From: Hyalella azteca
Lineage: Eukaryota; Arthropoda; Malacostraca; Amphipoda; Hyalellidae
Assembly (NCBI RefSeq): GCF_000764305.2
Contig: NW_025947610.1
Location: 402,615-466,614 of the forward strand
Direction: 5' to 3'
Length of the DNA: 64,000 nucleotides
Below are positions 56,264-64,000 of the stretch, piece after piece (position 1 is the stretch's first letter; each line of letters begins with the position of its first letter). A program made the translations under genes and the position numbers. Below the pieces are notes generated by a model. The model was not told the origin of the DNA and ran no database searches. It was given only the letters and a program-made list of their open reading frames with translations.

Positions 56264-56461
56264 CGCTGCACCACATCAGCAAGTCGCTGCACCACATAAG
56301 CCAGTCGCTGCACCACATAAGCCAGTCGCTGCACCACATAAGCCAGTCGCTGCACCGCGTAAGCCAGTCGCTGCACCGCGTAAGCCAGTCGCTGCACCGC
56401 GTAAGCCAGTCGCTGCACCGCGTAAGCCAGTCGCTGCACCGCGTAAGCCAGTCGCTGCACC
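56264..56461. repeat. 21-bp minisatellite CAGTCGCTGCACCACATAAGC
   Basis: Nine units. The left ones have CACATAAGC and the right ones CGCGTAAGC, so the variant changes once along the array. It stops at the single N at 56462. Confidence 0.94.
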
Positions 56462-56462
56462 N

Positions 56463-56776
56463 TGCTGCAGCTGTAGCTAATGCTGCTGCAGCTGTAGCTA
56501 ATGCTGCTGCAGCTGTAGCTAATGCTGCTGCAGCTGTAGCTAATGCTGCTGCAGCTGTAGCTAATGCTGCTGCAGCTGTAGCTAATGCTGCTGCAGCTGT
56601 AGCTAATGCTGCTGCAGCTGTAGCTAATGCTGCTGCAGCTGTAGCTAATGCTGCTGCAGCTGTAGCTAATGCTGCTGCAGCTGTAGCTAATGCTGCTGCA
56701 GCTGTAGCTAATGCTGCTGCAGCTGTAGCTAATGCTGCTGCAGCTGTAGCTAATGCTGCTGCAGCTGTAGCTAATG
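56463..56776. repeat. 21-bp minisatellite TGCTGCTGCAGCTGTAGCTAA
   Basis: Fifteen essentially identical units, beginning immediately after the single N. Homogeneity suggests recent expansion or an assembler-extended array. Confidence 0.95.
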
Positions 56777-56957
56777 TAGGGTAGAGGGAGTAGGGAGTGT
56801 CAGGATAAGGCAGTGTAGGTAGAGGGAGTAGGGAGTGTCAGGATAAGGCAGTGTAGGTAGAGGGAGTAGGGAGTGTCAGGATAAGGCGGTGTAGGGTAGA
56901 GGGAGTAGGGAGCATCAGGATAAGGCGGTGTAGGGTAGAGGGAGTAGGGAGCAGGGG
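56777..56957. repeat. About 40-bp minisatellite GTAGAGGGAGTAGGGAGTGT
   Basis: Four to five units (with CAGGATAAGGC(A/G)GTGTAGG) follow directly after the previous array. This is the third different array in 700 bp. Confidence 0.92.
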
Positions 56958-57359
56958 AGGTTCAGGTTGTAACAATTACTTCACCAGCTCAGATTAAATC
57001 CCCTCGACGCTTGGTTTTCTCGTCAACCTGCGATTAGTCGCAAATTATTCAAGTAATTCTACCATATTCAAGTGATTGCGTTCCCGTTCTCATATCTTCC
57101 CTCACTGAGCTCTTGTTCTCTCACGGGACACGCGGACTCTGACTGTATACAAGAAAATAATTAATAATTATCAGCTAAATAATTACCATTGTCGGCTTAG
57201 TCAAATTGAGATCCTGGTTGCTATAAAATGAATGATTTATTCATGTAGTTTATTTCATTTCAGTCTAGCTTCTGTTTCTTAATCCTGTTTGATAGTTTCG
57301 AGCCTAATTTATTTTATATCAAAAGGCCTCACTTTACTTTCACTGAGTGCGACTTTCCT

Positions 57360-57690
57360 TTTACTGAACCCTTCTTTTCACTCTCTGAACCCTACTTTCC
57401 TTTCACTGAACCTTTCTTTCATTTCATCGAGCCTTACTTCCTTTCAATGAACCCTACTTTCCTTTCACTGAACCCTGCTTTCTTTTCATTGAACCCTCAT
57501 TTCCTTTCACTGAACCCTACTTTCCTTTCATTGAACCCTTATTTCCTTTCACTGAACCCTACATTCCTTTCATTGAACCCTAATTTTATTTCACTGAACC
57601 CTACTTTTCTTTTACTGAACCTCACTTTCATTTCATTGAACCCTACCTCCAATACACTGAACCCTATTCCATTCACTGAATTCACACACT
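57360..57690. repeat. About 20-bp minisatellite TTTCCTTTCACTGAACCCTA
   Basis: About 14 units with alternating CACTGAA and CATTGAA. It gives a 92-codon open frame that is low-complexity. Confidence 0.9.
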
Positions 57691-58049
57691 ATTTCTCTTC
57701 ATTGCACCACATTTTCTCGAAGTAAGCCAAGTTCCTGTGAGCAGATGCTAGCACTTGGCCTCCAACTCTCGAGTTTCTTACAGAACTCAAATTGTCGAAT
57801 TTAAACTCTAGTAAAAATTTACATCAGGAAAATGGGCGTCAAACACACGCTCAGTGAAAACTTGGGCGAAAAATCGCAATCGCATTTCTCTGTAACGGCG
57901 CAAGTTTCGGTCGAATTTCCTAGCTGCGCCTCCATTTTCGGATCACATTATTTCCAGCAATTCTGGGGGCTCATGCAAGACTGGGCTGGACCTGTGAGGC
58001 TTCATAACAAAACTAGGCCCAGAACTACTGGACCGGCAAGGCCTTAGCA

Positions 58050-58490
58050 ACTCTGCGCCCAGGGCTGCTGAACCTGCGAGGCCCCAGCAAGTCTGTGCCC
58101 AGGCCTGCTGGACCTGCGAGGCCCCAGCAGGTCTGTGCCCAGGCCTGCTGGACCTGCGAGGCCCCAGCAGGTCTGTGCCCGGGTCTGCGAGACCTGCGAG
58201 GCCCCAGCAAGTTTGTGCCTAGGGCTGCTGGACCTGCGAGGCCCCAGCAGGTCTGGGCCCAGGCCTGCTGGACCTGCGAGGCCCCAGCAGGTCTGTGCCC
58301 AGGGCTGCTGGACCTGCGAGGCCCCAGCAGGTCTGTGCCCAGGCCTGCTGGACCTGCGAGGCCCCAGCAGGTCTGTGCCCAGGGCTGCTGGACCTGCGAG
58401 GCCCCAGCAGGTCTGTGCCCAGGCCTGCTGGACCTGCGAGGCCCCAGCAGGTCTGTGCCCAGAGCTGCTGGACCTGCGAGGCTCCAACCC
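58050..58490. repeat. 40-bp GC-rich minisatellite, eleven copies
   Basis: Units CTGCTGGACCTGCGAGGCCC and CAGCAGGTCTGTGCCCAGG repeat every 40 bp. All six frames are nearly stop-free, giving spurious frames of 85-160 codons on both strands. Confidence 0.95.
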
Positions 58491-59513
58491 CAGCGGCTGT
58501 CAAGCACAGTAACAAAATAGGTTGGAATCTTAGCGTCAGGTTAACATTTTAACGATATAGGCTGGCTATTTAGGGTTTTTCTTATATTATATATAAAAAC
58601 TATAAAATAATAATATATTTAGGCTTCTTGTGAATCAACAATTCATAGGAATATTTTATCTTTTGCTTTGAAAACGAAAAGATTCTGTTTTTGGCATCAA
58701 ATTTTGAAATTTAGCCTACAGATGTTTTAGTTTCAGATCAGAGTATCAGAGAGTATCAGAGTGTTTTAGTTATCAGATATCAGAGTATTTGAGGGTGACA
58801 TAATACTATTATTCTCTCAATAATAACCCAATATTTAATAATGCCATTTTTAAGTGTAGAAAACATGTTTTAAAACGAAAAATATTTTCCGAATAACATT
58901 TGGTGTATTTTACACATGAATATAAAGATGGTTTCAAAAACATCGGGATCGAATGGAATCTTTTTAAATACAAAAACCGACACGAAATGAATGCTGTCGA
59001 AATAAGCTACAAGATAATATATGTTACAATACCCTAAAATAAGGTGACTTGGAGCGTTTTAAGTGCTTACCTTTTAGCGATATAAATAAAGTACTCAAAT
59101 TCCAAAGGCAAATAGTCACATAGTAAATGTATAAATACATAACTTTATTGCATTTTTAGGTTATCTCTTGGTACTTCAAAGCCATCAACACAATTTTTCT
59201 AAGGCAAGAACTTTTTGAGTGTAAGGTTTTCTTTTCTTTAATGTCAAAACGGTCCGGGTCAGCCCGTTTTGCAGTTTTACTCGCGAAAGTCATAAGACGT
59301 TTTGAATACTCAATGAAAATGTTGGACTGTTGGTGAACTTTTACAGTCTCACGATTGAATTCCCGGCTCGCAATCTATTATTCACACATTAACAGACTCA
59401 TATAACCTCAATACAATGTCAGACTCGTCGTTTGAACTTGTTTGAGTCTGATACCAGAGGGGCAGACTCACCATTAAATATCCGCAGAATATCAGAATCA
59501 GCACAATACAAAT
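58491..59513. other. AT-rich sequence, no gene seen
   Basis: Only short repeats of ATCAGAGTAT near 58737-58795 were noted. Confidence 0.45.
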
Positions 59514-59738
59514 AAAATACTTAAAAAAAACTTTTTAAAAAGAAACACGTTTTTCTTGTGGACTAAAAAGTAGAAAATAAATTATGGCTCGCCCCAAAAA
59601 AACGTGTGTCGGGCAGATTTATGATTAAAGCGAAAATAATTTATTTTCTACTTTTTAGTCCACAAGAAAAACGTGTTTCTTTTTAAAAAGTTTTTTTTAA
59701 GTATTTTATTTTCTACTTTTTAGTCCACAAGAAAAACG
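59514..59738. repeat. Long hairpin: 71-bp arms around a 52-bp loop, plus a third partial arm
   Basis: 59514-59584 and 59637-59707 are inverted copies with essentially no mismatch (AAGTAGAAAATAAATTA against TAATTTATTTTCTACTT at the inner edge). A third copy of part of the arm (TTTTCTACTTTTTAGTCCAC) follows at 59705-59738 in the same orientation as the right arm. Confidence 0.9.
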
Positions 59739-59869
59739 ATTAAGACTTGATTAAGTATGACTTGACGTACGTATCGATGATACGCAGCGTCAGCGCCTGC
59801 TCGTCTATAACGTGAGCGCCCGCACGTCATACTATATATATACACTGTATATATACTTTACTCAATTAA

Positions 59870-60038
59870 ACTAATTTAGGTCTCTAATTACTAGTTTTTA
59901 TGATTGTATCTGAAATTGTTAGGCTAAAATAGCCTGCATGCCAAATTTCAGATCTCTAGAACAATCAGAAGTGGGCTAATTTTCGTTGTCAATGTTAACA
60001 ACAAACAAACAAACAAACAAACAAACAAACAAACAAAC
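59870..60038 (+). repeat. Retroposon-like 3' end with (ACAA)n tail
   Basis: The stretch ATGCCAAATTTCAGATCTCT followed by AGAACAATCAGAAG resembles 3' ends of RTE-type LINEs or SINEs. It is followed by an (ACAA)n run at 59997-60038. No ORF or target duplication could be identified. Confidence 0.4.
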
Positions 60039-60085
60039 GCGAAGCTAAGCTAAGAAAAACGTGTTAAAAATACAGCACTCACCAT

Positions 60086-60324
60086 CTATTCTCCATAGCA
60101 TGTTACACTCACCTTCCGTTCTCCACTAAATACCAGAATCACTATCCATTCTCCACAGAATACCAGAATAGCCCCAGATTCTCAACAAGATACCTGAATC
60201 GCCATCTATTCTCCACAAGATACCAGAACCACCAGCGATTTTCCACAGGATACCAGAATCACCATTTATTGTCCACAGGATACCAGAATCACCTAGGATA
60301 TTCTCCACAGAACATCACACTCAC
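60086..60324. repeat. 30-bp minisatellite AGAATACCAGAATCACCAT-type
   Basis: About eight units of 30 bp. On the minus strand each reads AGAATGGATGGTGATTCTGG with small changes, so several copies hold GGTGAGTG or GGTGATTC donor-like words. Confidence 0.9.
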
Positions 60325-60406
60325 CATCCATTCTTCGCAACGCCTGCCCCGCCCAGCGTTCTCTCTCAGTCCGGCTGATGAAGATGACACAGTTCAGGTT
60401 TTGCAT
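60325..60406 (-). CDS. Candidate small coding exon with an array-embedded donor (unidentified)
   Basis: On the minus strand an ATG at 60406 opens 27 codons ending ISRTERERWAGQALRRMDG, then a consensus donor GTGAGT. It ends in phase 1, which would fit the start phase of beat exon A, but the peptide is not an obvious signal sequence. The last ten bases and the donor recur every 30 bp in the adjoining array (60086-60324), as seen at real exon ends in this window. I do not recognise the protein; it could equally be untranslated or chance. Confidence 0.22.
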
Positions 60407-61869
60407 TCATTTGTCTCTGTAGCGACGTCGGCAGACGAACAACAACCAACCTCACGACAGCGTAACGACAAACACGTGGACGCGTACGTGCTGAAGTCCA
60501 GTTCAGCATCGAAACTCGTAAAAATATCATTTCGGGCAATATCGTCACGTATAGCTATTTTGTCTGGACACGCGATTCGCTTACATAACTAAAACGTGAC
60601 CGAATAATATAGTGTCTAGGAGGGATTATTGCATTAACGTTTTCATGCACCTAATTATTAGGTTACCATATATTGCTTCTTAAAATAAAATATTATTGCC
60701 ATTATAATAATAATTACTAATTAATATTTACCTATTACTGTGGCATTATTCCTATCGTTGGAGCACATGCTTAAAGCAATCTGCTATATTTCTATTTTAA
60801 TTTGGTTTTTACAAAATAAAATTTTCTTCACAACCGCGATTGCTCAAATTGATGCACGTGGAAGCGCACGAAATTTCCATGCAAATTGATTGCTGTTGTT
60901 GAGCAGGATATTACTAGTGATCTCCGATTGGAAATTTTGAATGATTATAGACATTAAATTTTTGCCAAGTAAAATTAGGAATACAATGTAAAGAAGAACA
61001 TTATCCCTCATTTGACTGCTTCCTGAGGAAATATTGTCGCTAGGTTACTGCATGGGTGTGGCGGCAATTAAAGTAAACACTATTACGGCTATCCGGCTAT
61101 ACGAATAGCCTAATATATAATATAATGATCTCTATTATATGAGAATATTAGAGAATATAAACACTAGCTTTCATTGAGTCGAAACGCTTCAATTTTTTAA
61201 AATTGCGTGCTCGTAAAAGGCTTTTGGTGCAGAAAATAAAGTTTTACAGTGCATTTGTTTAAGCAATTACACATCTCGCTGCCATGCATAAGTATGTTAC
61301 GATAGAAAAGCAGCTGTAGCAATCGCAGCAATTGTAACTTTTATTATTTCATGCTGCCATTTTCTGAGTCTACATGTGCATCGAGTCATGCAAAACGCAA
61401 ACTGCATCTGCTATACATTGGTTTTCTACATCAGCTTCACAGCCGAAACTTTCAACATCTACCAATTAGTGAAAAGGTGTAGATAATGTAGGACATGATT
61501 GATCTACGTGGGAATTTTGCACAACATTATTTCTAAATTTAGGTGGTGGGGTTATGTGGGTATTTTGCCAGGCATTATTACACAATTTTAATATGTCGTT
61601 TTAAATGGGTATACTGCACGACATTGGTCTCAGAATTAAAGTGCTACTTCATATGAATGTTTCGGGAATATGGGTTTCATATTACCGAATTTAACATTTA
61701 GGTTTACATGGACATTCTTCACAACATTATTCCTACTTTAGCATCTACACAGAGCCCCGTAGCTGGATTACAGCTCTCACATTCTGCCGTCAATTCCATG
61801 TAATCTCAACGGTCGTCGTACAGTCACGCACGCTGAGCTGTGCTTACACAACTGCTTACCAGCCATGGC
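60407..61869. other. No gene recognised
   Basis: No long frame with family resemblance and no element termini were recognised. Confidence 0.45.
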
Positions 61870-62165
61870 TGTACATTGCTATTGCGTAGAGCTGTAAGCC
61901 TTCTTGGGTACTAGTCTGCAGTGTACAGCTGTAAGCCTTCTTGGGTACTAGCCTGCAGTGTACAGCTGTAAGCCTCTTTGGGTACTAGTCTGTAATGAAC
62001 AAATGTAAGCAGTCATAGGTATTAGAGTGTGACGCACAGTTGTAGGCCTTCATTGGTATTAGTGTGTGGCTTATAACTGCCAGCCTTTTTGAGTATTAGT
62101 CTATGGCATACAGCTGTAATCCTCCTTTAGTACAAGTCAGTGGTGTACAGCTGAATGTATTTTAG
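61870..62165. repeat. About 42-bp decaying minisatellite GTACAGCTGTAAGCCTTCTT
   Basis: About seven units sharing GCTGTAAGCC, TTGGGTACTAGT and CTGCAGTGTACA. The first three are nearly identical and the rest progressively diverge to the right. Confidence 0.88.
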
Positions 62166-63544
62166 AATACTTTCTTACTGTCCACAACTGCACGTTATCC
62201 AAAGCACGGCTTGCAGCTGCATTGCAAAAGCTATGTACATCTTTAAATCAGCTGTACCTGGGAATGCTGAAGTATCAGCAATTGTGCTCCAGACGTCTTG
62301 CTAACAAGCGCACAACCAATTTTCTGCTACCGTCATATTTACTGAAAAAATGTCAATGAATTACAAATACGGTTAAAAAAGAATCTTTGGCATTATGGAA
62401 ATGAAAAAGTAATTTCATGACACTTGTTAAATAACCGAGGCATTTAGTAAATCATGCCATCCGTAGTTGTAGCGCAAAAGAATGCCCAAAACACATCAAT
62501 GTAATCTGAGACAAAAGTTAAGTTAATAGATTATGTATTTTATCGAAACAAAGCTTTGCGTATGTAGAAGGTGACACGTCACTGGATAAATATTAAATAC
62601 ATAAAGCATTTCATCTATAACAATTAAAACGAGTTATATAAAAATCTATTCCTTATTTTCAACTAACACGACTATAATTTCAACGTAAACTTTTTAAATT
62701 TTAATAAAATTGATTCGATACTTTAATCATACCAGGAAGTTGCATCAACAAAAATCGAGTGAAAAAAATAAATAAACAAAAATAAAATACAGGAACAAAA
62801 AGTCGCTGAAAAATTTCGGCTTTTTTATTTTTGAGATTTTGTACAGAGCTGAAAACATTCATCGCGGTTGCTGCTGAGCTTGAAGAACCTCGCGACCCTC
62901 GTAAAAATGTGGCCTCTGACCCGTAAACAGTGCGGTAAATCGGCTCACTTTGCCGCCTACTATTAAGAAAATCAAAAATGTATCGAGTTTTATTATATGG
63001 CTTGAATTAGAAGACTTTTGGCTACGGCTGAAACTCGTTCAGTTAAATGATGTTATCTAAAAATAGTCAGTTATGTTAAACTGTAGATAATGAGACATTT
63101 ATAGATTTTATATATCACTCAGTGAAGGTGGGGCAATGAAACGCTAGCAGGAAATAGCGCATATCATCGGCTGTTTCAAAGTCAGTCAAAAAATGCAGGC
63201 AATAGGATTTCGTGAGCAGATCGCTATCGAGTACAGATTTTATGATCAATACGATGCTATATATCAGCATACAGAATATACTGGCAACATCATACACTGT
63301 CACCAGCAGACTTAGAATGCACAGGCTGCAGTACCCACGCACCGTTCGGTTAAATATGTATTAATGTAAGGTTCAAACGAAGACGACTCCAATTAGATTC
63401 AAAAACTTAACCCAATGCTGCCACCCTTCCCCAACAAGGGAAAAATGAAAGCCTAATAAAGAAGTATTAATCGAACATAATACACTATTTAAATACGGAC
63501 AAAATAAATCTTTGAACAAGTTCCAGTAAATAAAGCTAGCTCAG
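62166..63544. other. No gene recognised
   Basis: AT-rich, with one 75-codon minus-strand frame (63115-63342) of hydrophobic character and no recognised family. Confidence 0.4.
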
Positions 63545-63745
63545 GACATGACTAGGAAAATGGGCATTGGGAAGGTGATACACAGCAATGGGCAATATAG
63601 ATGAACAGCAATTGAAGAGTGGAGTGCACGTGAATGTGGGCGCACAGCAACGATGGAGCACAGCAACAATGGGGCACTGCAATGATAGTTGGTACACAGC
63701 AACAATAGGGCACTGCAATGATGGTGCACAGCATTGACGGTATCG
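63545..63745. repeat. Degenerate repeat of GCACAGCAA(C/T)(A/G)ATGG units
   Basis: About eight irregular units with CAGCAA and GGGCACTGCAATGAT. They produce Cys-rich minus-strand frames (60-115 codons) that I regard as spurious. Confidence 0.7.
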
Positions 63746-64000
63746 AACTCTGGTTGAGACTCGACAGGTGCAGGTAGTGGAGTTGGGAAGTACCGTCGGG
63801 GCAGCCTAAGTAAGAGCCGTACTAGCTGGCTGGGCAAGCAGTAGGTCCCAATAAGGACGACTACGGATACACCCGCTAACAGTGACAATAGCTACGCTCC
63901 GACCAAATGGAAGTAATCAAATGACAAGAAACTAAGACGGCTTCAGCTCGGTAATGCTAGGTCAGCGTGTGACAAGGTTGCCAACCCTACCGTTAGCAGT

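Noticed and set aside
58025..58552. Many frames of 85-160 codons on both strands
   Set aside because: All arise from the 40-bp GC-rich minisatellite; being open on both strands at once is typical of repeats and not of genes.

Overview
This is a eukaryotic nuclear scaffold: intron-rich, AT-rich, with one 523-base assembly gap (37255-37777), a single isolated N (56462) and very many minisatellites. Two protein genes can be read with confidence. Their families (condensin SMC2 and an arthropod-type beaten path immunoglobulin protein) and the style of the mobile elements suggest an arthropod. A crustacean is my best guess, by inference only.

Layout. 1-6493 is non-coding: a tRNA-like SINE, a GACATGAGA-type minisatellite, a Nextera mate-pair adapter left in the assembly (1711-1748) and two TA-flanked MITEs. 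6494-18620 (+) is SMC2, in 20 coding exons with coherent splice phases. It lacks the first coding exon (Walker A) and about 80 residues of the coiled coil just after the hinge. 18621-44747 has no recognisable gene. It holds a hAT element with a perfect 8-bp target duplication (20384-22041) and several minisatellites around the gap. 44748-55946 (-) is a beat-family gene, four exons forming two Ig domains. A TTAA-flanked piggyBac-like element carrying a decayed LINE (51183-52380) sits in one of its introns. 56000-64000 is dominated by stacked minisatellites, a long hairpin and a retroposon-like tail with an (ACAA)n run.

The most striking pattern is shared by the two unrelated genes. Tandem repeats repeatedly start at, or copy, exon-intron boundaries. 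In SMC2 the donors of exons 12 and 19 are embedded in 19-bp and 47-bp arrays, and the acceptors of exons 11 and 13 are duplicated. In beat, one exon's 3' half plus donor is copied twice into the following intron. Two other donors abut arrays of 19-bp and 37-bp units, and one acceptor lies near a 17-bp array. The extra splice sites I could trace in frame in SMC2 give frameshifts or early stops. I see no operon, CRISPR array, rRNA or canonical tRNA gene. The long open frames in the repeat arrays are low-complexity artefacts.
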